In this document: in pieces, positions 1 to 6,267 of the stretch | How positions within the stretch are numbered: the stretch's first letter is position 1 | Layout of the letters: every line of letters starts with the position of its first letter | Notes under the pieces: model-generated | The model's database searches: none | Told to the model about the DNA's origin: nothing | What the model saw: only the letters and a program-made list of their open reading frames with translations | Assembly (NCBI GenBank): GCA_934615635.1 | Contig: CAKTTT010000076.1 | Coordinates: 1 to 9,898 of the forward strand | DNA: 9,898 bases | Source: an uncultured Eubacteriales bacterium | GTDB taxonomy: Bacteria > Bacillota > Clostridia > Oscillospirales > Acutalibacteraceae | Direction of reading: 5' to 3' | Made by a program: the position numbers and the translations under genes

Positions 1-650
1 CGGGAGGTGGGGGCGTAATAGCCGGTCACCTGATAGCCCCAGGAGCCGTCGTAGGGGTACTCCATCACCGGCAGCAGCTCCACATGGGTGTAGCCCATCT
101 CCCGCATATAAGGGATCAGCTCGTCCGCCAGCTTGGCATAGGAAAAGGGGCTGCCGTCGGGATATTGCCGCCAGGAGCCCGCGTGTACCTCGTAGATGTT
201 CACTGGGCAGTCGTAAAGGGAGGCTTCTTCCTTTCGGCGGCGCCACTCGCCGTCTCCCCAGGCGTAGCCCTCCAGGTTGTACACCTTGGAGGCGTTGGAG
301 GGCCTTGTCTCGAAATGAAAGCCGCAGGGATCCGCTTTCATGCTCATTTCGCCGTCCGGTCCGGTGACGGCGTATTTATAGGGCGCGTATTCCCCCATTT
401 GGGCGCTCTGACATTCCCAGATCCCGCCGCCGACAGCCTCCATGGGGCATTGGGCCGGATCCCAATCGTTGAAATCTCCCACCAGCGCCACCGCGCGGGC
501 CTGCGGTGCCCACACCCGGAAGCGGTAAATCCCGTCCCCCAGGTAATGGCAGCCCAGCAGCTCCCAGGCCCGGACGTTCGTTCCGTGGACAAAGCGCAGG
601 ATTTCTTCCTCTTTGTCCGCCGAGCCGGCAACCAGTTTCTGTAATTCCAT
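1..650 (-). CDS. glgB: 1,4-alpha-glucan branching enzyme, N-terminal part (cut by window edge)
   Basis: Only the first 216 codons lie in the window, so the gene runs off the left edge; full GlgB proteins are usually about 600-750 residues. The enzyme makes alpha-1,6 branches in glycogen in the cytoplasm. The start is ATG at 650-648, behind GGGAAAGG at 661-668. Residues about 30-120 form the CBM48/GlgB N-terminal beta-sandwich (VWAPQA, then VALVGDFNDWD near residue 57). From about residue 150 the GH13 barrel begins with NIYEVHAGSWR, followed by HVELLPVMEYPYDGSWGYQ and GYYAPTS, which match the first conserved region of branching enzymes. The catalytic Asp and Glu would lie outside the window. 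It is the first gene after its promoter and may lead a glg operon to the left. Confidence 0.93.
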   Translation of the reverse strand, partial: MELQKLVAGSADKEEEILRFVHGTNVRAWELLGCHYLGDGIYRFRVWAPQARAVALVGDFNDWDPAQCPMEAVGGGIWECQSAQMGEYAPYKYAVTGPDGEMSMKADPCGFHFETRPSNASKVYNLEGYAWGDGEWRRRKEEASLYDCPVNIYEVHAGSWRQYPDGSPFSYAKLADELIPYMREMGYTHVELLPVMEYPYDGSWGYQVTGYYAPTS

Positions 651-711
651 CTATATCACACCTTTCCCGACGGCGTTCAGCGGCGGTCCGTCCGACGATC
701 CATTTATCCTT

Positions 712-740
712 ATTTTACCAACCAAGAGAGGGAATTGCAA
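712..740 (-). promoter_or_regulatory. probable sigma-A promoter of glgB
   Basis: On the minus strand TTGCAA (740-735) and TAAAAT (717-712) are separated by exactly 17 bases. Transcription would start near 705, giving a leader of about 55 bases before the glgB ATG at 650. No operator was recognised. Confidence 0.6.
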
Positions 741-1004
741 GCCTTATTTGTGAATTTACTTAGAATATTTGAATTCGTACTGGTTTATACTTGTGTAGTT
801 ATAACAAATATTGCTTTGAAAAAATAGATAAGCGGACGGAGAGAGGAATTTGAGGACGAACGGATACTAGTATACGCGTTTTTTGTTAAGAAAGCCGTCG
901 AATGGCTGTTAGGACAAAATTTCATTTTCCCCGGGATCTGCGGCCGGGAAGGCGCATATTTTCCTCCGCGGCATGGAAAAGGGGAGATTCTTACGATTTT
1001 GCTC
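741..1004. other. intergenic stretch without a recognised gene
   Basis: Between the glgB promoter and the merR promoter. The part at about 740-850 is clearly AT-rich and has no credible ORF; 850-1004 returns to high GC. A small palindromic motif, ACTAGTATACGCG, lies near 868-880. I see no RNA gene, riboswitch or terminator here. Confidence 0.5.
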
Positions 1005-1040
1005 TTGACCCTCCCGCCGCGTCATGGAGTATGGTATACT
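1005..1040 (+). promoter_or_regulatory. probable promoter and operator of the MerR-family gene
   Basis: TATACT at 1035-1040 is preceded by TG one base upstream (extended -10). TTGACC sits at 1005-1010, but the gap is 24 bases, longer even than the 19-20 bases usual at MerR-controlled promoters. An inverted pair, CTCC (1011-1014) and GGAG (1026-1029), lies between the boxes and is the candidate site for autoregulation. The start region is clear; the operator is inference. Confidence 0.5.
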
Positions 1041-1081
1041 CGTCGGGGCGGAGAGCCGTGTGAAAGGGAGGAGGAATACCG

Positions 1082-1849
1082 ATGAAAACCATTCGGCAGG
1101 TGGCGGAGCTTTCCGGCGTCAGCGTGCGCACGCTGCATTATTATGACGAGATCGGCTTGTTGGCCCCCGCCGCCGTCACCGGAGCGGGATACCGGCTGTA
1201 CGATGCGGCGGCGTTGGCCCGCTTGCAGCAGATCCTGTTTTTCCGGGAGCTGGATTTCCCCCTGGCGGACATCCGCCGGATATTGGATGATCCCGCCTTT
1301 GACCGGCGGAAAGCCATGGCCGGGCATCGCGCTCTTTTACAGCTAAAGCTGGAACGGCTGCAGCGATTGATCGGCCTGGTGGATGGCATCCTCGACGGCA
1401 ATATAACAGACAGTGCGACGAAAGGAGAAACGAAAGTGGATTTCGAAGCGTTTGATCAAACGGCCGTCCGGGAAGCCCGGTCCCGTTATGCCAAAGAGGT
1501 AGCGGAGCGGTGGGGGGGCACGGAAGCCTATCGGGAGAGTGAGCGGCGGACCGCCGCCTATGGCGAGCGGGAGTGGGCCGCCGCCCAGGCGGAGATGGAA
1601 GAGGTTTTCCGGGACTTTGCCGCCCACAGGAAGGATAAGCCGGACAGCGAGGCTGTCCAGGCGTTGGTGGCCCGCTGGCAGGAGACGATCACCCGCCGGT
1701 ATTATCCCTGCACCAAGGAGATTTTATCCGGGTTAGGGGAGATGTATATCGCCGACCCGCGCTTTACGCAAAGCATCGACCGGTATGCGGACGGCTTGGC
1801 GCAATTCATCAGCGACGCCATCCGGATATATTGCCGGGAGGAGTCGTGA
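1082..1849 (+). CDS. MerR-family transcriptional regulator with C-terminal TipAS drug-sensing domain
   Basis: 255 residues, close to the lengths of Streptomyces TipAL and Bacillus Mta. Residues 1-70 are the MerR winged helix (TIRQVAELSGVSVRTLHYYDEIGLL, wing GYRLYD). Residues about 75-115 are the dimerisation helix (KLERLQRLIGLVDGIL), and about 119-255 match the helical TipAS domain (DFEAFD, EVAERWGGTEAY, conserved W and Y). Such proteins bind hydrophobic drugs or thiopeptides and then activate promoters by underwinding DNA. The start ATG follows GGGAGGAGG. A second strong ribosome site, AAAGGAG at 1421-1427, stands 8 bases before an in-frame GTG at 1436. No efflux gene is adjacent, so the target beyond its own promoter is unknown. 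A terminator hairpin follows directly. Confidence 0.9.
   Translation: MKTIRQVAELSGVSVRTLHYYDEIGLLAPAAVTGAGYRLYDAAALARLQQILFFRELDFPLADIRRILDDPAFDRRKAMAGHRALLQLKLERLQRLIGLVDGILDGNITDSATKGETKVDFEAFDQTAVREARSRYAKEVAERWGGTEAYRESERRTAAYGEREWAAAQAEMEEVFRDFAAHRKDKPDSEAVQALVARWQETITRRYYPCTKEILSGLGEMYIADPRFTQSIDRYADGLAQFISDAIRIYCREES
1436..1849 (+). CDS. possible internal translation product: stand-alone TipAS domain
   Basis: GTG at 1436-1438 is codon 119 of the MerR-family gene, in frame, and 8 bases behind AAAGGAG (1421-1427), a near-perfect ribosome site. The product would be 137 residues and coincide almost exactly with the drug-binding domain. In Streptomyces, tipA is known to make both a long activator and a short TipAS form from an internal in-frame start; applying that here is inference. 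A purine-rich stretch coding Lys-Gly-Glu could resemble a ribosome site by chance, so this is a secondary call. Confidence 0.4.
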   Translation: MDFEAFDQTAVREARSRYAKEVAERWGGTEAYRESERRTAAYGEREWAAAQAEMEEVFRDFAAHRKDKPDSEAVQALVARWQETITRRYYPCTKEILSGLGEMYIADPRFTQSIDRYADGLAQFISDAIRIYCREES

Positions 1850-1850
1850 G

Positions 1851-1890
1851 CAGGCCCCGGAGCCGTGTCGGCGGCTTTCGGGGCCTGTTT
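1851..1890 (+). terminator. intrinsic terminator after the MerR-family gene
   Basis: Arms CAGGCCCCG (1851-1859) and CGGGGCCTG (1879-1887) pair perfectly, with an inner AGCCG/CGGCT pairing, starting two bases after the stop codon. Only three T follow, so it may be moderate in strength. Confidence 0.75.
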
Positions 1891-2034
1891 GAGGGACCGC
1901 CGGTCTGAACCGTCGGCTATGCTGGCGGGAAGAAGGGGCTCGGCCCTGTCGGCTTGACAAACAGAATCCGCCCGGTCGGGAGGAATAGCGACTGTTGCGG
2001 CTCCAGGGGGCAAAGATATCTCTCCTTTTGAAAA

Positions 2035-2069
2035 ACCGCCCGGTCGGCGGCTGCCGTTAACCGGGCGGT
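2035..2069 (-). terminator. intrinsic terminator of the superoxide dismutase gene
   Basis: ACCGCCCGGT (2035-2044) and ACCGGGCGGT (2060-2069) form a perfect 10-bp stem with a 15-base loop. Read on the minus strand the stem runs straight into TTTTT (from 2035-2031), five bases after the sodC stop. Confidence 0.85.
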
Positions 2070-2074
2070 GCTGT

Positions 2075-2569
2075 TCAGTGGCTGCGGATCATACCGCAGG
2101 CGATCTTTTTCCCGGCGTTCCCTGCCGGCTGGCTGGTAAAATCATCGGGGGAATCGTGGATAATCACGGTTTTTCCCAGGATTTCCTCCACCCGGAAGCG
2201 ATCGGTCAGAAACGTCATGAATGCGAAGCCGTGATTTCCAAATAGGGGCGGGAGATCCCCCGCGTGTTCCGGGTGGGGGCAGTTGCCCGGATTATAGTGG
2301 CTGCCGGCATCGGCGTAGGGATCCTCCTGGTTGCCGGCGCAGCGGCCGCCCTCATGAATATGAAAGCCGAAAATCCGTCCGCCGCACACGCCCTCGCCCT
2401 CCGGCAGTCCGTTGACCTCCACCCGCATCAGCACCCCGCAGGGAAGCTGGTAAAAGGCGGCCTCCCCGCGGATGGCCTGTTCCCCGCGGATTTTCGCTTT
2501 AGCGTCTGGCGACCGGTTCAGCAATGTGCGCAGCAGCACGCCGGATTTTGTTCCCATTGCAAAGCTCAA
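2075..2569 (-). CDS. sodC: Cu/Zn superoxide dismutase family protein, cytoplasmic
   Basis: 164 residues, with no signal peptide. Converts superoxide to peroxide and oxygen. Expected metal ligands are visible: copper H70 and H72 in FHIHEGG, bridging H91 in GSHYNP, zinc H99, H102 and D105 in HPEHAGD, and copper H138 in VIIHDSPDD. C77 and C158 match the family disulfide pair. The Arg of the usual GNAGxRxACG motif is Lys here (K155). The start is a TTG at 2569-2567: it lies 9 bases behind AGGAGGTGA, while the ATG at codon 5 is about 21 bases away, too far. A TATACT at 2597-2592 on the minus strand may be its -10 box, though no good -35 is seen. Divergent from the thioredoxin reductase gene across 132 bases, so a shared oxidative-stress response is plausible. 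Confidence 0.92.
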   Translation of the reverse strand: MSFAMGTKSGVLLRTLLNRSPDAKAKIRGEQAIRGEAAFYQLPCGVLMRVEVNGLPEGEGVCGGRIFGFHIHEGGRCAGNQEDPYADAGSHYNPGNCPHPEHAGDLPPLFGNHGFAFMTFLTDRFRVEEILGKTVIIHDSPDDFTSQPAGNAGKKIACGMIRSH

Positions 2570-2701
2570 AACTTGTCACCTCCTCTTTGCCAGTATATGC
2601 GGGCTGGGAAAAAGGGACATGCCGGATTTTTGGGTATGAATCTCCTCCTCCGTCCGCATACTAACGCTGATGCACAGGATATCGGAGAAGGAGACGGGGA
2701 A

Positions 2702-3613
2702 ATGACGGATATTTTGATTGTAGGTGCCGGTCCCGCCGGACTGACGGCCGCCCTTTACGCACGAAGAGCGGGGATGAGCGTGACGGTATTTGACAAAGCG
2801 GTCTACGGCGGCCAGGCGGCCATTACGCCGGAAATCGAAAATTATCCCGCCATTGACGGCATAACGGGGCCGGAATTTGCCCAGCGGCTATATGAGCAGG
2901 CGGCGGGCTTGGGCGCCGATATCCGGTTTGAGGAGGTCACCTCCCTCCGCCTTGCGGGGGAGGCCAAGGTGGCCCGGACCGGCGGCGGGACCTATGAAGC
3001 CCGGGCGGTGATTCTGGCCCACGGCGTCCGGCGGCGTAAGCTGGGCTGTCCGGGAGAGGAGGAATTGCTGGGGAAAGGGGTGTCCTACTGCGCCACCTGT
3101 GACGGCGCCTTCTTCCGGGATAAGGATGTGGCGGTGGTGGGTGGGGGCAACACCGCGCTGGAGGACGCGCTGTATTTGGCGGAGGTTTGCCGTTGCGTCA
3201 CCCTTATTCACCGGCGCGCCGCTTTCCGAGGGGAAAAACCGCTGGCCGATGCGGTGCGGGCGCACACCGCCATCCGCAAGCTCATGGGTTATGAAGTGGA
3301 GCGGATCGAGGGCGAAGGGAAGGTGGAGGCGCTGTTGCTGCGCGAAAATAGGGGAAGCGAACCGCTCCGCCTGCCGGTTTCCGGCGCTTTTATCGCTATC
3401 GGCTATGAGCCGGATAACGCCTGGCTGGAAGGGCAGATCGACCTGGATCCTGAAGGCTATATTCTTTCGGACGAAGGGTGCGCCACCAACCTGAAGGGGG
3501 TGTTTGTGGCGGGAGATAATCGACGCAAGCCCCTGCGTCAGATTGTCACGGCAGCGGCGGACGGCGCGGTAGCTGCCCATCAGGCCGCGGTATACCTGCA
3601 CCTGTATGGCTGA
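2702..3613 (+). CDS. trxB: thioredoxin-disulfide reductase (FAD/NAD(P)H-dependent)
   Basis: 303 residues, normal for bacterial low-molecular-weight TrxB (about 300-320). The enzyme uses NADPH to reduce thioredoxin in the cytoplasm. Visible in order: FAD site GAGPAG (8-13), GGQAAITPEIENYP (37-49), redox motif CATC with C130 and C133 in SYCATCDGAFF, second nucleotide site VGGGNTA (146-152), HRR (170-172) as the NADPH-phosphate contact, and the C-terminal FAD segment VAGDNRRKPLRQIVTAAADG (269-288). The start ATG at 2702 follows GGAGAAGGAGA. The open frame extends upstream to 2264, but that part is only the antisense of sodC. One small departure is AHG at 106-108, where ATG is usual. The cognate thioredoxin is not in the window, so another reductase role cannot be excluded. 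Confidence 0.92.
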   Translation: MTDILIVGAGPAGLTAALYARRAGMSVTVFDKAVYGGQAAITPEIENYPAIDGITGPEFAQRLYEQAAGLGADIRFEEVTSLRLAGEAKVARTGGGTYEARAVILAHGVRRRKLGCPGEEELLGKGVSYCATCDGAFFRDKDVAVVGGGNTALEDALYLAEVCRCVTLIHRRAAFRGEKPLADAVRAHTAIRKLMGYEVERIEGEGKVEALLLRENRGSEPLRLPVSGAFIAIGYEPDNAWLEGQIDLDPEGYILSDEGCATNLKGVFVAGDNRRKPLRQIVTAAADGAVAAHQAAVYLHLYG

Positions 3614-3620
3614 TCGCGCC

Positions 3621-3649
3621 TTGACAGGAGTCGCCGCCTGCGCTATAAT
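3621..3649 (+). promoter_or_regulatory. consensus sigma-A promoter of tRNA-Pro(TGG)
   Basis: TTGACA (3621-3626), exactly 17 bases, then TATAAT (3644-3649): both boxes are perfect consensus. The start would be near 3656, about 40 bases before the mature tRNA. Strong, unregulated promoters are typical of tRNA genes. Confidence 0.9.
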
Positions 3650-3694
3650 CGAACACGTCCTCCGCGGCGATTCACTTTGCCGCCGGGGTTGTAT

Positions 3695-3770
3695 CCGGGT
3701 GTAGCGCAGTTGGTAGCGCGCCTGCTTTGGGAGCAGGATGCCGCAGGTTCGAATCCTGTCACTCGGACCA
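3695..3770 (+). tRNA. tRNA-Pro (anticodon TGG)
   Basis: 76 bases fold as a full cloverleaf: acceptor CCGGGTG with CACTCGG (one G-T pair), D-arm GCGC/GCGC, anticodon stem CCTGC (3721-3725) with GCAGG (3733-3737), and T-arm GCAGG-TTCGAAT-CCTGT. The anticodon TGG is at 3728-3730, reading CCA and probably other CCN codons by wobble. The CCA end is encoded (3768-3770). Confidence 0.97.
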
Positions 3771-3792
3771 GTAAAAACGCCCGGAAACCGCA

Positions 3793-3841
3793 GGAATACG
3801 CGCAATCATTCTGTTAATCTCAGAATGATTGCGCGTATTCC
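3793..3841. repeat. perfect 21-bp inverted repeat, probable bidirectional terminator
   Basis: Arms 3793-3813 and 3821-3841 are perfectly complementary over 21 bases with a 7-base loop (TTAATCT). It lies between the 3' end of tRNA-Pro(TGG) and the convergent stop codon of the phosphodiesterase gene at 3847. No good T-run follows on the plus strand; on the minus strand TTTTT comes only after another 15 bases. It may stop transcription from both sides, or be part of a small insertion. Confidence 0.6.
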
Positions 3842-3846
3842 AAATT

Positions 3847-5646
3847 TCATTCATTCTTCTCCGGGAAAAACAGATCAATGGCGGACTCCAATATCAAGTT
3901 TTTTCCTAACGTGTCTAGATAATAAAACGCCAGTGCTGAGTTGTCGGTCACAAGACCGTCCGCCTGACAGTTCAAGATTTTTTGCATGGTTTTTTCAGAA
4001 TTAGCCGTCCACGCATACACCTGTTTTCCCTGCGAATGCGCTTGCACCACCAAGCTTCTCGTCAGGGCGGTAGTCTCCACACTGTAGGCATCCAGATGCT
4101 CCAGATCATATCGTTCTGACAGCAACAGCACAGAAATATATACCGTTTGCATTTCCGGTGCCAATTCCTTGACCCGCTGGAGGAGCTCGAGACTCATAGA
4201 GGCGATCATGCACTGCTTCTGCATCTCATTCTTTTCGATTAATGCGAGTACTCCCTCCACCATGTTTTGTTCAAAGCCGGTGGGTTTAAGCTCAATCATA
4301 AGCTGAATGCGCCCCTTAGCCGCTGCCAGCATATCTTCTAGCGTTGGGACAGGTTCACCCGCAAATTCATAAGAAAAATAAGACCCCGCATCAAGATTCT
4401 TCACCTGTTCATATTCAGCCTCCCAAACAGGCAGATCCATGCCCGTTGTCCGTTTAAAGCCGGCGTCATGCATGACGATCAGTGTACCATCCTTTAGCTG
4501 CTGGACATCGATCTCGGCTATATCCGCCTTGTCCGTAATGGCCTGCTCCAGTGCCGCCACGGTGTTCTCCGGTGCAAATGCGGCGCCTGCACGATGAGCG
4601 ATAACCTTTGTGGCTAACTCGGCAGGGTGCCAGATGCGGCCCCCTGCTTCGGATTCGCCAAAAAGGAGCAGAACAACCAACGTGCACAAAATCACTGCGG
4701 TGCGCCCGGCCAGCCGCTTCAGCGTCTGGGATGTTTTGATCGATTCAGCCCGGGGTTCTCCCCGATACTGGTGATACAGGACCACGATTAGTGCACAGAA
4801 GATTACGGACATCAGCGAGCTGGCGGCTAATCTCCATACGCCGGACCAGGAAAGAAAATACATCCGGAATTGCTCACGACCGCTATCCGCTCCGTAAAAC
4901 AGACGGACACCTCCTGCCAGAAGGCAGATGCAGACCACTGCCACACCTGAAAGAATCGCCATAAAGATAAATGTGCAAAATAAAAGGGAGCCTATGGTAC
5001 GCAGCTTTTTTTCTCTCAGCAGACGGAGGCTCTCCCTCCAGGAATTTAGAAAGGACATTTTATTCAGAAGAAGTGCGGGAAGTCCAAACAAATAGGAGAA
5101 GAAAAGCAAATGGAACAGGACGATCACTGCCATTAACAGGATGAAAAGGGGGCGGTTGCCCACCAAATATTCCATGATGAATTCGGGAACCTGAAACAGA
5201 CGCATATAGCTACTGGCCATCGCAAAAGCCGACAGCAGCATCACGGGAAGGAACAGAAAAACCGGTAGCCGTTTGGGAAGGAGCAGCCCGGCTGTCTTTA
5301 CCGCAGTTTCTTTCAAGAGGCCCCAAACCGTGATCCGTTCCTGACTCCAACCTTTTTCGCTATATAGGATCAAGGCCGTAAGCTCAAAGTAGATGAATAG
5401 ACCAGCTAGCAGGCATATGCCGATAATCAACAGAACAGCCAGAGGGTTGTAAAGGAGCTTTAGGATGTTTTCCTGGCTCAGATAGTTTTCTCCGATCATC
5501 TTCGGCAAAAGACTGAGAGAATACTCAAAAAATGGAAATAGGAATGAGATGCCAATAATTTTATAGACTATCTCGAAGCACAGAAGAACAGTCCAGTTCC
5601 TTAAAATCATGCCGAATACGGTTTGCATTTTATGATGTGAGTTCAT
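3847..5646 (-). CDS. membrane-anchored glycerophosphodiester phosphodiesterase
   Basis: 599 residues. The first ~335 contain about seven to eight hydrophobic segments (roughly 13-45, 62-93, 125-145, 165-195, 216-245, 270-292, 315-330) and match the GPDPase_memb domain (PF10110 type). Residues ~345-590 are a GDPD catalytic domain, probably outside the cell: H351 and R352 (HRAG), E360 N361 T362, E378 and D380 (EIDVQ), H393 D394, E452 and K454 (ELKP), W546. The family hydrolyses glycerophosphodiesters from lipid headgroups to glycerol-3-phosphate and an alcohol; in Gram-positives lipoteichoic-acid-derived substrates are also possible. ATG at 5646 has only a weak ribosome site (AGGCGAG). The gene is visibly more AT-rich than glgB, merR or trxB and sits between two tRNA-Pro 3' ends, so acquisition is plausible. 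The exact substrate is not predictable. Confidence 0.92.
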   Translation of the reverse strand: MNSHHKMQTVFGMILRNWTVLLCFEIVYKIIGISFLFPFFEYSLSLLPKMIGENYLSQENILKLLYNPLAVLLIIGICLLAGLFIYFELTALILYSEKGWSQERITVWGLLKETAVKTAGLLLPKRLPVFLFLPVMLLSAFAMASSYMRLFQVPEFIMEYLVGNRPLFILLMAVIVLFHLLFFSYLFGLPALLLNKMSFLNSWRESLRLLREKKLRTIGSLLFCTFIFMAILSGVAVVCICLLAGGVRLFYGADSGREQFRMYFLSWSGVWRLAASSLMSVIFCALIVVLYHQYRGEPRAESIKTSQTLKRLAGRTAVILCTLVVLLLFGESEAGGRIWHPAELATKVIAHRAGAAFAPENTVAALEQAITDKADIAEIDVQQLKDGTLIVMHDAGFKRTTGMDLPVWEAEYEQVKNLDAGSYFSYEFAGEPVPTLEDMLAAAKGRIQLMIELKPTGFEQNMVEGVLALIEKNEMQKQCMIASMSLELLQRVKELAPEMQTVYISVLLLSERYDLEHLDAYSVETTALTRSLVVQAHSQGKQVYAWTANSEKTMQKILNCQADGLVTDNSALAFYYLDTLGKNLILESAIDLFFPEKNE

Positions 5647-5697
5647 ATTGCTCGCCTACTTTTTATAAAAATACAGTTCCCCGTTTATTTTCGCACG

Positions 5698-5726
5698 AGT
5701 ATATACAGACCAGGATTAGTCAATAA
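5698..5726 (-). promoter_or_regulatory. possible promoter of the phosphodiesterase gene
   Basis: Minus strand: TTATTG (5726-5721), 17 bases, TATACT (5703-5698). The -10 is good and the -35 weak. Transcription would start near 5691, 45 bases before the ATG. Confidence 0.45.
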
Positions 5727-5935
5727 CCGGTTTATAATTAACCACTTTTGAAAGAGCTTAGCGGCGATAACAGGAATGTCCTATAGCTGATCATCTCTAT
5801 TTTTAAGTATATATAGAATAACACAATTTTAATAAAATAAGTAGTTCTATACATACCCAAACGTTGAAAAAGAATCGACTAATCCCCGTATGGGTCACAA
5901 CCGAAAAGCACCCAATTCCACAGATAAACGAAAGA
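5727..5935. other. AT-rich intergenic stretch
   Basis: No gene recognised. The stretch at 5795-5870 is very AT-rich (ATATATAGAATAACAC and similar). It contains the first of three copies of TATGGGTCA (5889-5897); the other two are at 6136 and 6148. Confidence 0.5.
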
Positions 5936-5969
5936 GCCCGGAAACCGCATGAATACACGGTTTACGGGC
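5936..5969 (-). terminator. terminator of a (now truncated) tRNA-Pro, bidirectional
   Basis: GCCCGGAAACCG (5936-5947) pairs with CGGTTTACGGGC (5958-5969) over 12 positions with one mismatch. On the minus strand it lies 8 bases after the CCA of the tRNA fragment and is followed by TCTTTCGTTT. On the plus strand it is followed by ATTTTT, so it may work both ways. Confidence 0.7.
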
Positions 5970-5977
5970 ATTTTTAC

Positions 5978-6022
5978 TGGTCGGAGTGATGTGACTTGAA
6001 CACACGGCCTCTTGGTTCCGAA
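5978..6022 (-). pseudogene. 3' half of tRNA-Pro(CGG): probable attachment-site scar
   Basis: Read on the minus strand: anticodon loop TTCGGAA (6022-6016; anticodon CGG at 6020-6018), stem arm CCAAG, variable loop AGGCC, T-arm GTGTG-TTCAAGT-CACAT, acceptor arm CACTCCG, A, CCA. The 5' half is missing: upstream of the loop the sequence becomes unrelated (CAGCAT). Breaking in the anticodon loop is where many tRNA-targeting tyrosine recombinases cross over. The acceptor arm and 3' flank closely match tRNA-Pro(TGG) in this window, so a genuine proline tRNA was here or was displaced. Not a functional tRNA. Confidence 0.75.
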
Positions 6023-6135
6023 ATGCTGTGGGAGCAAAAAAGGCGTGATTTCGGGTCCATTGGGTGATATCGTGGCCTAGTATCGGCGGATTTGGTTGAT
6101 GCATAGTCCATACCGTCCACCCGCTGATTTCCGGT

Positions 6136-6156
6136 TATGGGTCAGCGTATGGGTCA
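6136..6156 (+). repeat. tandem pair of TATGGGTCA
   Basis: TATGGGTCA at 6136-6144 and again at 6148-6156 (12-base period), with a third copy at 5889-5897. The copies stand on both sides of the tRNA fragment. They could be recombinase arm sites, or chance remnants. Confidence 0.4.
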
Positions 6157-6172
6157 AAAGCGGATTTTCAGA

Positions 6173-6201
6173 TGGACAAGTAAAGAAAAAGATGCTATAC
6201 T
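6173..6201 (+). promoter_or_regulatory. promoter of the holin-like toxin transcript
   Basis: TGGACA (6173-6178), 17 bases, TATACT (6196-6201). The transcript would begin near 6208 and carry a leader of about 95 bases before the toxin ATG. The promoter and the first ~40 transcribed bases resemble those of the antisense promoter at 6504-6476. Confidence 0.7.
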
Positions 6202-6267
6202 CCGGTTGTAAGGTGTTATCGAAAACGGTAGGCGGTTAGGCCCTCTTTCTTTTAGGAGGGACGTATA

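Noticed and set aside
84..763. Plus-strand ORFs and a second minus-frame ORF over the left end
   Set aside because: Shadows of glgB, whose own frame is open to the window edge and gives a clear branching-enzyme sequence.
1988..2069. CGGTCGG and ACCGCCC repeats suggestive of a CRISPR or REP array
   Set aside because: Only the sodC terminator stem is regular; there are no evenly spaced repeats, and no CRISPR array anywhere in the window.
2264..2701. Open frame extending trxB upstream by 146 codons
   Set aside because: It is antisense to sodC. ATG 2702 has a strong ribosome site, and the FAD motif begins right after it as in normal TrxB.
2888..3805. 305-codon minus-strand ORF
   Set aside because: Antisense to trxB and through the tRNA gene; high-GC DNA often leaves such frames open.
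3738..4004. 88-codon plus-strand ORF
   Set aside because: It starts inside tRNA-Pro(TGG) and runs antisense to the phosphodiesterase gene.
5895..6104. 69-codon minus-strand ORF
   Set aside because: It runs through the tRNA-Pro fragment and its terminator, with no ribosome site and no protein-like composition.
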